Shown: positions 24,423 through 34,953, counted from the stretch's first letter. The stretch is DNA of 64,000 nucleotides from Gaiellasilicea sp963761905 (GCA_963761905.1 CAVXIQ010000005.1:310001-374000), one strand, 5' to 3'. Numbers and translations: made by a program. Notes: generated by a model from the letters alone, not told the origin.

Positions 24423-25592
24423 ATGGACTTCTCCCTCACCGGCGAGCAGCGGGAGATCCAGACGCTCGCCCGTGAGTTCGCGCAGGCGGAGATCGAGCCG
24501 AACGCCGCCGCCTGGGACCGGGAGCATCGCTTTCCGGTCGAGCTCTACGAAAAGCTGGGCGGCCTCGGCTTGATGGGGGTCTGCGTGCCCGAGGAGCTCG
24601 GGGGCGCCGGCACCGACTTCCTCTCCTACATCCTCGTGCTCGAGGAGCTCTCGCGCGGGGACGCCGGGGTCGGCGTGACGGTGGCCGTGCACACGAGCGC
24701 GTGCACGCTGCCGATCCTCGCGTTCGGCACCGACGCGCAGCGCGAGCGCTTCGTCCCGCCGCTCGCGCGCGGCGAGACAATTGGCGCATTCGCCCTCACC
24801 GAGCCCGAGTCCGGCTCGGACGCGGCGTCGCTGCGCACACGCGCGGACGCGGACGACGACGGCGAGGGCTGGACGATCAGCGGCGCGAAGCAGTGGATCA
24901 CGAACGGGACGCATGCCGGCACCTTCCTGCTCTTCGCGCGGACGGATCAGGAGCACAAGGGCGCCCGCGGCGTCTCGGCGTTCCTGCTCGACGCCGAGCA
25001 CGTCCGCGTCACGCGCGAGGAGGAGAAGCTCGGCCTCAACTCGTCGTCGACCGTCGATCTCGTGCTCGAGGGCGCGCACGTGACACGCGACCGGCTGCTC
25101 GACGAGGAAGGACGGGGCTTCGCGGTCGCGATGTCGACGCTCGACGGCGGCCGGATCGGGATCGCCGCGCAGGCGCTCGGGATCGCGCAGGCCGCCTACG
25201 ACGTCGCGCGCGAGTACGCGAAGGAGCGGCGGACATTCGGGAAGGCGATCGCCGAGCACCAGGCGATCCAGTGGAAGCTCGCGGACATGTCGACCGAGAT
25301 CGACGCCGCCCGGCTGCTCGTCTATCGCGCTGCCTGGCTGAAGGATCAGGGCGAGCCGCACACGGAGGCCGGCGCCAAGGCAAAGCTCTTCGCTTCCGAG
25401 CTGGCGCGGCGCCAGACCGCGGAGGCGATCCAGATCCTCGGCGGCTACGGCTACACGAAGGAGTTCCCGGTCGAGCGCTACTACCGCGACGCGAAGATCA
25501 CGGAGATCTACGAGGGGACGAGCGAGATCCAGCGACTCGTGATCGCCCGCTCGATCCTCGACCTCCAGCGCGAGCCCGCCCTGAAGCGATGA
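24423..25592 (+). CDS. acyl-CoA dehydrogenase
   Basis: A 389-residue FAD enzyme that introduces the alpha-beta double bond into acyl-CoA and passes electrons to ETF. It opens 'MDFSLTGEQREIQTLAREFA'. FAD/substrate motifs are 'GAFALTEPESGSDAASLRT' and 'WITNGTHAGTFLLFART'. 'RRTFGKAIAEHQAIQWKLAD' and 'AIQILGGYGYTKEFPVERYY' are family signatures, and the catalytic base Glu lies in 'IYEGTSEIQRLVIAR'. It is short- or medium-chain-like; chain length is not certain. The partner ETF and ETF dehydrogenase are encoded at 34962-38406. Confidence 0.93.
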   Translation: MDFSLTGEQREIQTLAREFAQAEIEPNAAAWDREHRFPVELYEKLGGLGLMGVCVPEELGGAGTDFLSYILVLEELSRGDAGVGVTVAVHTSACTLPILAFGTDAQRERFVPPLARGETIGAFALTEPESGSDAASLRTRADADDDGEGWTISGAKQWITNGTHAGTFLLFARTDQEHKGARGVSAFLLDAEHVRVTREEEKLGLNSSSTVDLVLEGAHVTRDRLLDEEGRGFAVAMSTLDGGRIGIAAQALGIAQAAYDVAREYAKERRTFGKAIAEHQAIQWKLADMSTEIDAARLLVYRAAWLKDQGEPHTEAGAKAKLFASELARRQTAEAIQILGGYGYTKEFPVERYYRDAKITEIYEGTSEIQRLVIARSILDLQREPALKR

Positions 25593-25602
25593 GCCCCATC
25601 AG

Positions 25603-26180
25603 ATGAGGCAGCGCGACGAGCCGGTTCGGCTCACGAAGATCTACACGCGGGGCGGCGACACGGGGGAGACCTCGCTCGGCGACGGCTCGCGCGTCTCGAA
25701 GCTCGACTGCCGGATCGGGGCCTTCGGCACCGTCGACGAGCTCAACTCCGCGCTCGGTCTGGTCCTTGCCGGGGAGGTCGCGGAGGAGATTCGCCAGCCG
25801 CTGGAGCGGATCCAGAACGAGCTCTTCGACGTGGGCGCCGACCTCTCCGTGCCCTGGGGCGTCACCGACCGCCTGCGCGTCGAGCAGGCGTCGATCGACG
25901 CGCTCGAGCGCCTGTGCGACGCTTCAACGAGACGCTGCCTGAGCTCCGGAGCTTCGTCCTGCCCGGTGGCACCGAGACGGCCGCCCGCCTCCACGTCGCC
26001 CGCACGATCTGCCGCCGCGCCGAGCGCGAGACGCTGCTCGCCTCGCAGGAGCTCGACCTCAACCCGCTCGTCCTGGCCTACCTGAACCGGCTCTCCGACC
26101 TCCTCTTCATCCTGGCGCGGAGCGCGAACGCAGGCGCTGGGATCGACGAGCCGCTGTGGAAGCCTGGGAGCTCGCGCTAG
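25603..26180 (+). CDS. cob(I)alamin adenosyltransferase (PduO type), frameshifted
   Basis: Makes adenosylcobalamin, the cofactor of the mutase at 29622/33501. The ATP-binding N-terminus 'RLTKIYTRGGDTGETSLGDG' and 'IGAFGTVDELNSALGL' are diagnostic of PduO/MMAB. A frame change near 25917 (GACCGC reads as GACGC) separates 'DALERLCD' from 'RFNETLPELRSFVLPGG'. The C-terminal helices 'ARTICRRAERE' and 'YLNRLSDLLFILAR' carry the conserved Arg and Asn-Arg-x-Ser-Asp residues. The next gene starts within its last 25 bp. Confidence 0.88.
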
Positions 26181-26902
26181 CCCTCGTCGGGTCGTTCGTC
26201 GCCGGATACGTGGGCTCGATGCTCGGGCTCGTGCTCGGGACGCTGCGGCTGCCGCTGATCGTGGTGGCTTCGGGAAGCCCGCTCGCCGCCGCGGGAACGA
26301 ACATCGCGATCTCCGCCGCGTCCGCGGCCGCCGGCGCGGTCCGACACCTGCGCGAGGGCCGCGTCGACTGGCAGGTGGTCGCGTGGATGGCGCCTCCGTC
26401 GATCGTCGGCGCGGTCGCCGGCGCGCTGCTCGCCGACGAGCTCTCCGAGCGACTCCTTTACGCGGCGATCGCCGCCGTGCTCCTCTGGAGCGGGATCGAC
26501 CTCGTCTTCCGCCCGATCCGCGCCCGCAGCCGCGGCCGGTTGCGGCTCTGGCCCGCCGCGGCCTCCGGGCTCGCGATCGGCGTCCTCGGCGGTGCCGTCG
26601 GCGTCATCCTCGGCACCCTCCGGATGCCGGCGCTCGTGCGCGGCGTCGGCCTGGACGTCCGGCGAGCTGCCGGGACGAATCTCGTGGTCGGCTTCCTGCT
26701 CGGCGTCGCCGGCTTCGCCACGCACGCCGGAGCGACCGGCGTCGACTGGCCGATCCTGGCCGCCGGCCTCGCCGGAGCGATCCCGGGCGGCTGGCTCGGT
26801 GCCAAGGCAACCGGGAGGATCGACGAGAACCTGCTTCGGATCGCGCTCGGGCTCGTCCTCGTGCTCGTCGGCGCCGTCTTCGCTGGCCAGGCGCTGAGCT
26901 GA
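26156..26902 (+). CDS. TauE/SafE family membrane transporter
   Basis: 248 residues with about eight hydrophobic segments in two repeated halves, each holding the family's glycine-rich loop: 'GSMLGLVLGTLRLPLIVV' and 'GGAVGVILGTLRMPALVR', followed by 'AAGTNIAISAASAA' and 'AAGTNLVVGFLLGV'. TauE/SafE proteins export sulfite, sulfoacetate or related organic anions. The substrate is unknown. It overlaps the adenosyltransferase gene, suggesting co-translation, though a functional link is not obvious. Confidence 0.85.
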   Translation: MEAWELALALVGSFVAGYVGSMLGLVLGTLRLPLIVVASGSPLAAAGTNIAISAASAAAGAVRHLREGRVDWQVVAWMAPPSIVGAVAGALLADELSERLLYAAIAAVLLWSGIDLVFRPIRARSRGRLRLWPAAASGLAIGVLGGAVGVILGTLRMPALVRGVGLDVRRAAGTNLVVGFLLGVAGFATHAGATGVDWPILAAGLAGAIPGGWLGAKATGRIDENLLRIALGLVLVLVGAVFAGQALS

Positions 26903-26913
26903 AAGAGCTGGGC

Positions 26914-28353
26914 CTAGCCGCCGGCCGGCTTGGCTGTCGCCTGCGGCCTGCTGTTGCGCTCGAACTTGTGCCACTGCCGATCGCCGCGGAAGAAGCGAAC
27001 CGTGCCCAGGAGCCGCGCCCAGATCAGCGCCGGCCTGTAGAGCACGAGCTCGAACGGGGCGAGCGCGACCAGAGCGGCGAGCTTGCGCTTGGGCAGCGTC
27101 CGCTCGGCGACGTCCGAGATCAGAACGGCGCAGGCCGTGAGGAGACCGGTGCCGAAAGCGAGGATGCCCCCGACGAGGAGCGCAGCGCTCCAGTCCATTC
27201 GCCCGGTCGCCACCGCCACGACGAGCGTCGCGATCGAGAGCACCTCGAAGAGCGGCGCGAGCACCTCTGACAGGAGGTAGAACGGCATTCCGGCCACCCC
27301 GACCGACCGGTACCTGGGACGCGCGAGCATCCGGCGATAGGCCCAGAACGTCTCGAGGATCACCCGCTGCCAGCGCTCGCGCTGCGCGACCAGGCTTCGC
27401 ATCCGGTCCGGTCCCTCCGTCACGCCGACGGTGTGCGGGAGCGAGAGGATCCTGTACTCCCGGCCCTCGCGCAGATAGCGCTCGTGCGCTCGGAATGTCA
27501 GCTCGATGTCCTCGCAGCTGAAATGACGGGCGAAGCCGCCGAGCTCCTCGAGCACGTCGCGCCGCCAGATCTGGAAGGCGCCGACGGCGCACAACATGAA
27601 GTTGAGCCGGCTCCAGCCGAGCCGATTCGTCATGAAGGCTCGGAGGTAGTCGAGCTGCTGGAACGCGAGCAGCGGCCGATAGTCGCCCCGAACCTCACGC
27701 CGGGCGGCCACGACCTCCGGGGCGGACGAGATCGTGAGGTGGCTCGTGACGCCGATGATCGCAGCCGGATCGCGCAACACCGGCCGCATCGCCCGCAGCA
27801 ACGCGTCCGGGAAGAGGAGCGTGTCGCCGTCGACGCCGCACACGTACGGATAGCGGGAGAAGTTGATCGCGCAGTTGAGCGCGTCGGCCTTGCCGCCGTT
27901 CTCCTTGTCCACGACCACGAGCCGCGGGTCGAGCCGGCTGCGGTAGATCTGCCGCACCTGCTCCGTCTCGAGGACCCGGCGGACGTAGATGTGCTGCGGG
28001 ACGAGGTCGAACTCGGCCTGGAGCAGCTCGAGCGTCGCGTCCGTGGAGCCGTCGTTGACGACGATCACCTCGTGCTCGGGATAGTCGAGCTCGAGGAGCG
28101 AGCGAACCGACTCGCGGATCAGCGCAGACTCGTTGTACGCGGCGACGACGACGCTGACCGGCACCGTGAAGCGCGAAAGCGCCAGCGTGCGGAAGTCCTC
28201 GGTGCGCGTCTGGCGGACGCGGAGCGCGTTGTCGAGCGCTGAGACGACGACGAGGATCGCGTAGAGCACGGCGACGAGCACCAGATAGCCGAGGCAGAGG
28301 TAGACGACCCAGCTGAGGGCGGTCTCGAGCAGGGACTCGAGCGGCGCGCTCAT
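26914..28353 (-). CDS. processive-type family 2 glycosyltransferase, membrane-bound
   Basis: 479 residues. One N-terminal membrane helix ('VVYLCLGYLVLVAVLYAILV') precedes a GT-A domain with 'VSVVVAAYNESALIRESVRS', 'EVIVVNDGSTDATLELLQAE', 'NGGKADALNCAINFSRYPYV', the metal-binding Asp-x-Asp in 'VCGVDGDTLLFPDALL', the acceptor-site 'SCEDIELTFR' and the QxxRW motif in 'AQRERWQRVILETF'. About four C-terminal helices follow. This architecture matches hyaluronan/PNAG/cellulose-type synthases without a PilZ domain. The ATG overlaps the stop of the HEAT-repeat gene (ATGA), so the two are co-translated. The polymer made is unknown. Confidence 0.87.
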   Translation of the reverse strand: MSAPLESLLETALSWVVYLCLGYLVLVAVLYAILVVVSALDNALRVRQTRTEDFRTLALSRFTVPVSVVVAAYNESALIRESVRSLLELDYPEHEVIVVNDGSTDATLELLQAEFDLVPQHIYVRRVLETEQVRQIYRSRLDPRLVVVDKENGGKADALNCAINFSRYPYVCGVDGDTLLFPDALLRAMRPVLRDPAAIIGVTSHLTISSAPEVVAARREVRGDYRPLLAFQQLDYLRAFMTNRLGWSRLNFMLCAVGAFQIWRRDVLEELGGFARHFSCEDIELTFRAHERYLREGREYRILSLPHTVGVTEGPDRMRSLVAQRERWQRVILETFWAYRRMLARPRYRSVGVAGMPFYLLSEVLAPLFEVLSIATLVVAVATGRMDWSAALLVGGILAFGTGLLTACAVLISDVAERTLPKRKLAALVALAPFELVLYRPALIWARLLGTVRFFRGDRQWHKFERNSRPQATAKPAGG

Positions 28354-29510
28354 GCCGCCGCCTCGATCGGTGTGACGAGGTCGAGCAGCGACTCCCGGAG
28401 CTCCGGATCCGCCCGCTCCACCGCCGCCCGGTACGCGTCCTCCGACGCCGCTGCGATTGCCTGCGCGGCGCTTCGCTTCCGCAGGTCGTACGGTGCCGCA
28501 GCCGCCTCCGCGAGCACGAGATCCACGTGGCCGATTCGCTCGAGCACCTCGACGGCGCCGTTGCGGGCGAACTCGTCGGACGAGCTGAGCGAGCGCTGCA
28601 CCGCAGCCGCCGCCTCGGGGCCGAGCGAGGTGAGCGCGTCCTTCGCCGCGGCGCGAACCCACCAGTTCTCGTCCGCGAGCAGCGGTGCCACCGTCGCGCC
28701 GAGCCCGGGCGCGTGGCGTGCCCCGAGCGCGCGAGCCGCGCGCACACGGACGAACCAGGCGTCGTCGCGAACGAGCGCATCGAGCTCGTTGAGACCGTCG
28801 GTGGTCGCTGAGCCGAGTGCTTCGGCGACCGCTGCGCGGACGTCCGGGTTCGGGTCGGCTGCTGCGGCGCAGAGGCATCGGCGGACGTCGCTCCGGTCGA
28901 CGTAGCGGGTGAGCAGGCTCACGCCCCAGTAGCGACGCGCGGCCACCGGGTCTGTGGCAAGCCGCAAGACGATGTCGGAGAGATCCCGCTGAAAAGAGTC
29001 GAGCTGCGCTGCGAGCCGCGAGTCGGGAACATTCGAGTCGGCAATCGCAGCCGCCAGCAGCCGCGCGGCGCCGTCGGAGCCGAGCTCCCCCAGGATCGCG
29101 GCGGTGGCGGTGGCCACGTCCTCGTCTGCCAGGAGCGCTCGCTCGAGGAGAGGAGCGGCGGCGGCTTCGTCCACGAGAGCGAGGATTCTCAGCGCCTCGA
29201 TCCGGCGCCACTTCCCGAGCTCGCTTCGGTGCGACCCGGCGCGCGCGGTGAGGCGGGTGGTTCCGACCGTGGCCGCGGCCTCGAAGGCGAAGGCGAGCGA
29301 AACGGCGTGCGAGTCCGACGGGGCTGCCACCGCCCGGCGCAGCGCCCGGCTCGACAGGCCACGGCCGGAGCTGCGGGCCCGCGCTCGCGCGAGCCGCTGT
29401 CCTCGGAGGTCGTAGACCGCTCGACCGACGACGACGTACGCGGAGACACCGAGCCATGCGAGGAATGCCGCCCCGAAGCACAGCGTCAGGAAAAAGTGTG
29501 ATCCCGTCAT
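28350..29510 (-). CDS. membrane-anchored HEAT-repeat protein
   Basis: 386 residues. A single N-terminal membrane helix ('FLTLCFGAAFLAWLGVSAYV') and a basic stretch precede a long alpha-solenoid. Degenerate 30-residue HEAT/PBS-like units recur, for example 'VRAAVAEALGSATTDGLNEL', 'VRVRAARALGARHAPGLGAT' and 'VRAAAKDALTSLGPEAAAAV'. HEAT solenoids are usually protein-binding scaffolds. Its co-translation with the glycosyltransferase suggests it organises or regulates that enzyme at the membrane. This is inferred from context only. Confidence 0.8.
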   Translation of the reverse strand: MTGSHFFLTLCFGAAFLAWLGVSAYVVVGRAVYDLRGQRLARARARSSGRGLSSRALRRAVAAPSDSHAVSLAFAFEAAATVGTTRLTARAGSHRSELGKWRRIEALRILALVDEAAAAPLLERALLADEDVATATAAILGELGSDGAARLLAAAIADSNVPDSRLAAQLDSFQRDLSDIVLRLATDPVAARRYWGVSLLTRYVDRSDVRRCLCAAAADPNPDVRAAVAEALGSATTDGLNELDALVRDDAWFVRVRAARALGARHAPGLGATVAPLLADENWWVRAAAKDALTSLGPEAAAAVQRSLSSSDEFARNGAVEVLERIGHVDLVLAEAAAAPYDLRKRSAAQAIAAASEDAYRAAVERADPELRESLLDLVTPIEAAA

Positions 29511-29607
29511 CGCCCTGCAGCACGCATCGGCTCGACGGCAAGCCCCGTCGTCCCCCTTTTCGGTGAACGCGCGAGAGCGGCGGCGACACGGCTCGGGCCG
29601 TCGCTCC

Positions 29608-29613
29608 TACAAT
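29608..29613 (+). promoter_or_regulatory. -10 box TACAAT, leaderless
   Basis: TACAAT lies 8 nt before ATG 29622 of the mutase large subunit. Confidence 0.5.
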
Positions 29614-29621
29614 CCGCTCCG

Positions 29622-31289
<1,668 letters not shown>

Positions 31290-31335
31290 GGCCGCCGCTT
31301 AACCGTCTCCTAACCGAAAACGGAGGCGCGTCGTC

Positions 31336-31341
31336 TACCCT
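31336..31341 (+). promoter_or_regulatory. -10 box TACCCT, leaderless
   Basis: TACCCT lies 8 nt before TTG 31350 but only 2 nt before GTG 31344, favouring the TTG start. Confidence 0.35.
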
Positions 31342-31349
31342 GAGTGATC

Positions 31350-31919
31350 TTGAGCGAGCAGCCGAAGCCATCCTTTCTCGCCTCCCGGCGAGGTCGCCGC
31401 ACGATCTTCGTGGTCAGCCTGCTCGTGCTCGTCGCCGGCGTGGCGGCGGCGACGATCGCCTTCTTCGGCAACACCGGCAAGTCCCTCGAGTCGCCGAAGT
31501 CGAACGAGGCCGCGAACATCTTCACCCCGCGCAAGCAGATCCCCCTCGACAAGGATGCGCGGCGCGTCGCCGGGCGGTTCATCCTCACCGCCGTCGCGCG
31601 CAAGAGTCTGGCCGAGTCCTACGAGCTCACGCATCCGGAGCTTCGCCAGGGTCTCTCCAAGCAGGAGTGGCTGACCGGCAACATCCCGGTTCAGTACTAC
31701 CCCGCCGACAAGCTCGAGACGGCGACCTTCAAGGTCGACGAGTCGTACCCGGACGAGGCGATTCTCGAGGTCGCGCTCCTGCCCAAGAAGACCGTCAAGA
31801 TGGAGCCGCAGATCTTCTACATCGGCCTGAAGAAAGTCGGTGCCGGCGCCGCGAGCGAGTGGAAGGTGAACTACTGGCTTGCGCGCGTGCCCCTGCAGAT
31901 TCCGAACGCGCGCGACTGA
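31350..31919 (+). CDS. single-pass membrane protein of unknown function, paralogue A
   Basis: About 189 residues from TTG 31350. A basic cytoplasmic start ('KPSFLASRRGRRT') is followed by one membrane helix ('IFVVSLLVLVAGVAAATIAF') and an extracytoplasmic domain with 'ARRVAGRFILTAVARKSLAE', 'SYELTHPELRQGLSKQEWLT' and 'GNIPVQYYPADK'. The same order of motifs recurs in the next gene, so the two are a tandem duplication. The 'SYELTHPELRQGxxxxxW' region resembles extracytoplasmic NTF2-like folds, but no named family is recognised. Confidence 0.6.
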   Translation: MSEQPKPSFLASRRGRRTIFVVSLLVLVAGVAAATIAFFGNTGKSLESPKSNEAANIFTPRKQIPLDKDARRVAGRFILTAVARKSLAESYELTHPELRQGLSKQEWLTGNIPVQYYPADKLETATFKVDESYPDEAILEVALLPKKTVKMEPQIFYIGLKKVGAGAASEWKVNYWLARVPLQIPNARD

Positions 31920-31945
31920 TGTGGTCGAGCCCGATGTGGTCGAGC
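31918..31945 (+). repeat. tandem 13-bp direct repeat
   Basis: GATGTGGTCGAGC occurs at 31918-31930 and 31933-31945, a 15-bp period, between the two paralogous membrane-protein genes. It may be a replication-slippage product. Confidence 0.6.
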
Positions 31946-31967
31946 GACCGGTGATGGGCAAGCACTA

Positions 31968-32757
31968 GTGGGTCGCGCGGAGGAGCGCCGCTTCCTGGCG
32001 TCGCCGCGATTCCGCCGGCGCCTCGTCAAAGGCGGTCTGCTGCTCGCGATCGTCGGAGCCGGCGCGCTCGTGAGCGTCCTCTACTGGAACACCGCGGAGC
32101 GGGTGGAGACGCCGCTCTCGAATCGGCCCGCGCAGATCTACGTCCCACAACTCCCGGTGACGTTCGCCGCCGACGAGCGTCGTCAGGTGATCTCGATCGC
32201 TGCACGCTTCGTGAACACGGCCGTGAAGCGCGACCACAGCGAGCGCGCGTACGAGCTCGCCGGACCCGAATATGCGCGGTGGCACCACGAAGCAGAACTG
32301 GGTGCAGGGTGACATCCCCGTCGTTCCCTATCCGGTCGACGACGCGCGCTGGAAGTTCGACTACTCCTACGCCGACGAGATCGGCCTCCAAGTGCTCGTC
32401 TTCCCGACTGCGGCCTCGGAGCTCCGCCCGATGGTCTTCAACATGTCGCTCAAAGCCGTGGGGTCGGGCGAGTCGAAGCAGTGGCTCGTCGATTCCTGGG
32501 TGCCGCGTGGGGGCAGCGGCGGTCGCGGATCGACCGTGCGCAAGAGCGAGGGCTCGCCGTTCGATCTCGGCGGCTCGGGCGAGGCGTCCGCTCAGCCGTT
32601 CGAGCGGTCGAGCTCGCGACTCAGCTCGAGCTGGCTGCTGTTTCCGATCGCCCTCCTGATCCTCGGCGCCCTCCTCGTGCCGCTGACGATCGTCGGTCTC
32701 GAGCGCTGGCGGTCGCGCAAGGCGCAACGCGCCTACGAAGCGTCGCGGCAGATCTAG
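31968..32757 (+). CDS. membrane protein of unknown function, paralogue B, frameshifted
   Basis: A tandem paralogue of the preceding gene, starting at GTG 31968 with 'RRFLASPRFRRRLVKG' and a membrane helix ('LLLAIVGAGALVSVLYW'). Its 'RFVNTAVKRDHSERAYELAG' and 'KQNWVQGDIPVVPYPVDD' align with 'RFILTAVARKSLAESYELTH' and 'KQEWLTGNIPVQYYPADK' of paralogue A. A frame change near 32268 lies just after 'YELAGPE'. It adds a Ser/Gly-rich linker and a second membrane helix ('WLLFPIALLILGALLVPLTI') with a basic tail, so both ends are cytoplasmic. Function unknown. Confidence 0.6.
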
Positions 32758-33479
32758 AACGTCAGGGAGAGACCGTCGCTCGCGAGCTCGGTGCCGGGCG
32801 GCAGGCCGCGCTCGTCGGGGCGATGGGTGAGCAGGAGCCGTTTCGCGCCTGCGCGAGCGCTCGCCGCCTGTGCCTCGTGAGCAGAGAGATGACCACGCAG
32901 CGTCGCCTCGGGCTTCGGGTCGTCGAGCGTCGCCTCGCAGAGAAAGAGGTCGGCGTCCTGCCCGAGCTCGACGAGCTCGTCGCAGGGCCCGGTGTCCCCC
33001 GAGTACGCCAGCGTGCGGTCGCCCTCGACGCGGAAGCCGTACGCCGGCATCGAGTAGTGCACGACCGGCAGCGCCGTCACGGTCAGCCCCGCCACCTCGA
33101 ACGGCTTGCCCGACTCGTACTCGGCGACCTCGAAGGCTCGGTCGAACATGTCCTCGCCGCCGAGCTGCGCCAGGATCGGTCGCAGCGTGGCGGTGGCGCC
33201 CGGCGGAAGCCGGAGCTCGGGCTTCGCATGTGCCGCACCCGGCCCGAAGAGCGAGCCCCACACCCACGGCACGAGATCGCCCCAGTGGTCGAGGTGGAGA
33301 TGGGTGATCGCAATCGCGTCGACGTCGGGCCAACCGTTCGTGCAGTCCGGTCGCTCGCGCAGCTTCGCAAGCACCCCGGGGCCGCAATCGAGCAGCAGTC
33401 GCCGCTCGACGAGGTACCCCGAGCAGGCGCCGCCGGGGTTCGGCCAGGCCGGGGAGGAGCCGATGATGTCGAGTCGCAC
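32754..33479 (-). CDS. MBL-fold metallohydrolase (RNase Z-like)
   Basis: A 241-residue metallo-beta-lactamase-fold enzyme from GTG 33479. The zinc motif is 'IAITHLHLDHWGDLVPWVWG' (HxHxDH). Other ligands lie in 'PVVHYSMPAYGFRVEG', 'TLAYSGDTGPCDELVELGQD' and 'LLLTHRPDERG'. 'GSSPAWPNPGGACSGYLVE' is the start seen in RNase Z-like/arylsulfatase-type members. The substrate could be RNA, a cyclic nucleotide or a small ester. It is encoded antisense to its neighbours, between the two mutase subunits. Confidence 0.83.
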   Translation of the reverse strand: MRLDIIGSSPAWPNPGGACSGYLVERRLLLDCGPGVLAKLRERPDCTNGWPDVDAIAITHLHLDHWGDLVPWVWGSLFGPGAAHAKPELRLPPGATATLRPILAQLGGEDMFDRAFEVAEYESGKPFEVAGLTVTALPVVHYSMPAYGFRVEGDRTLAYSGDTGPCDELVELGQDADLFLCEATLDDPKPEATLRGHLSAHEAQAASARAGAKRLLLTHRPDERGLPPGTELASDGLSLTF

Positions 33480-33484
33480 GGGCC

Positions 33485-33490
33485 TATACT
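33485..33490 (+). promoter_or_regulatory. -10 box TATACT, leaderless
   Basis: TATACT lies 10 nt before ATG 33501 of the mutase small subunit. Confidence 0.45.
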
Positions 33491-33500
33491 TGCCGATGCC

Positions 33501-33896
33501 ATGACCCGGAAGATCAGAGTGGTGATCGCGAAGCCCGGTCTGGACGGTCACGACCGCGGCGCGAAGATCATCGCGCGGGCTCTGCGGGACGCAGGCATGG
33601 AGGTGATCTACACCGGTTTGCACCAGACGCCGGAGCAGATCGTCGAGACCGCGATCCAGGAGGATGCCGACGCCGTCGGGATCTCGATTCTGTCGGGGGC
33701 CCACATGACGCTCGTCCCGCGGATCCTCACGGGCTTGAGGGAAAACGGCGTCGAGGACGTGCTCGTCGTCGTCGGTGGGACGATCCCGGGCGACGACGCG
33801 GCGGAGCTCGAGAAGCTGGGCGTCTCGGCCGTCTTCACGCCGGGCGCGCCGACGAGCGAGATCGTCGACTTCCTGCGCGCGAAGATCCCCGCCTAG
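33501..33896 (+). CDS. icmB: B12-binding small subunit of the acyl-CoA mutase
   Basis: A 131-residue cobalamin-binding domain. The base-off/His-on motif DxHxxG is at residues 15-20 in 'AKPGLDGHDRGAKIIARALR', where His17 is the cobalt ligand. The rest follows the family: 'EVIYTGLHQTPEQIVETAIQ', 'ADAVGISILSGAHMTLVP', 'VLVVVGGTIPGDDAAELEKL' and 'AVFTPGAPTSEIVDFLR'. The length fits a free-standing IcmB/McmC-type subunit. Its partner is the large subunit at 29622, 2.2 kb upstream. Confidence 0.88.
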   Translation: MTRKIRVVIAKPGLDGHDRGAKIIARALRDAGMEVIYTGLHQTPEQIVETAIQEDADAVGISILSGAHMTLVPRILTGLRENGVEDVLVVVGGTIPGDDAAELEKLGVSAVFTPGAPTSEIVDFLRAKIPA

Positions 33897-33906
33897 CTCG
33901 TCGGTC

Positions 33907-34827
33907 TCAGCCGGCGCGCTTGAGGACGACGCGCGCGGCCGAGAGCGTGCCCCGGTCGCCCGCCTGCGCGGCGAGAGTCACCTTCGCCGGCTCCGTCCAG
34001 ACCGTCACCGTGCTGCCGCTCAGGAGCAGCTCGATGGTCGGAAACGCGGCGCCCCCGGGTGCCGTCACGACGCCCTCGACCGAGGCGGTCTCGGGAACCG
34101 TGACGCTGAGCTTCTGGCCCGCCTGCTTCAGCTTGCGGCCACCGGGCCACCAGCGAACCTGGTCGACCGACACCTGGAGGTCCTCGCCGACGGCCGTAAC
34201 GACCTTGCCGGTCAGGGCCGCGGTGAACGTCGTGCCCCGCGGCGCTGCGAACAGCAGTCTGCTCGCACGCTTCAGGTGCGGGAAAGGGTTCGTGGCCGCG
34301 CCGTCGTTCGGATGCACCTCGAAATGGAGGTGAGGGTGGATTCCGTTCGCGTCGCCCGAGTCGCCGACGAAGCCGATCGGCTCGCCCGCTGCGACCTTGG
34401 CGCCGCTCTGCAGCCCGTCGGCGTAGGCGACGCCGGGCACGCACTTGCCGCGGTTGTCGTTCGCGTCGGTGAGGTCGTTGTTGAGGTGGATGTAGAGATA
34501 CTCGGTCCCGCTCGCGCCCTCGAGGTAGAGCATGCAGCCGGCGCGGGAGGACGTCGTCCAGAACTTGACGCGGCCGGCCTCGGCGGCGAGCGCGAGCGCG
34601 CGGCGCGGCGCCAGGATGTCGTTCCCCTCGTGGGAGCCCTGCCCGCGAGCGTCGCCGAAGTCGTCCGTCCAGGTCGCCTCTCCGAGGATCGGGAAGACCA
34701 GTCGCGGGACCTTCCCGGCCGGCGCTGCGTCAGCCGCCGAGGCCGAGAGGCCGAGCGAAAGCGCACCCAGGCAGAGGGCGGCGATGGTGAGGAAGAGAGT
34801 TCCTCGGGCTGAGGTCCGGGGTGCCAT
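33907..34827 (-). CDS. secreted M23-family peptidase-like protein
   Basis: 306 residues with a Sec signal peptide ('GTLFLTIAALCLGALSLGLS', cleavage near 'ADAAPA'). The LytM domain has the zinc ligands His-x3-Asp in 'GSHEGNDILAPRRALALA' and His-x-His in 'GIHPHLHFEVHPND'. This domain class cleaves peptidoglycan cross-links. A C-terminal beta-rich region of about 120 residues follows ('VEGVVTAPGGAAFPTIELL'). A TAGGCT box lies about 27 nt before the start, so this message has a short leader. Confidence 0.85.
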   Translation of the reverse strand: MAPRTSARGTLFLTIAALCLGALSLGLSASAADAAPAGKVPRLVFPILGEATWTDDFGDARGQGSHEGNDILAPRRALALAAEAGRVKFWTTSSRAGCMLYLEGASGTEYLYIHLNNDLTDANDNRGKCVPGVAYADGLQSGAKVAAGEPIGFVGDSGDANGIHPHLHFEVHPNDGAATNPFPHLKRASRLLFAAPRGTTFTAALTGKVVTAVGEDLQVSVDQVRWWPGGRKLKQAGQKLSVTVPETASVEGVVTAPGGAAFPTIELLLSGSTVTVWTEPAKVTLAAQAGDRGTLSAARVVLKRAG

Positions 34828-34947
34828 CACGAGTCCGGTTCGCGCTCGAAGTGCGCAAGCCTAGCACCATCGGCAGATCGAACCTGTGTCAAAAGGGGTA
34901 ATTCGCGCTCGGAGGCGGTACCCGCTGGCCGCACGCGTGGGCGTCGT

Positions 34948-34953
34948 TAGAGT
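34948..34953 (+). promoter_or_regulatory. -10 box TAGAGT, leaderless
   Basis: TAGAGT lies 8 nt before GTG 34962 of etfB and would drive the three-gene etf operon. Confidence 0.45.
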
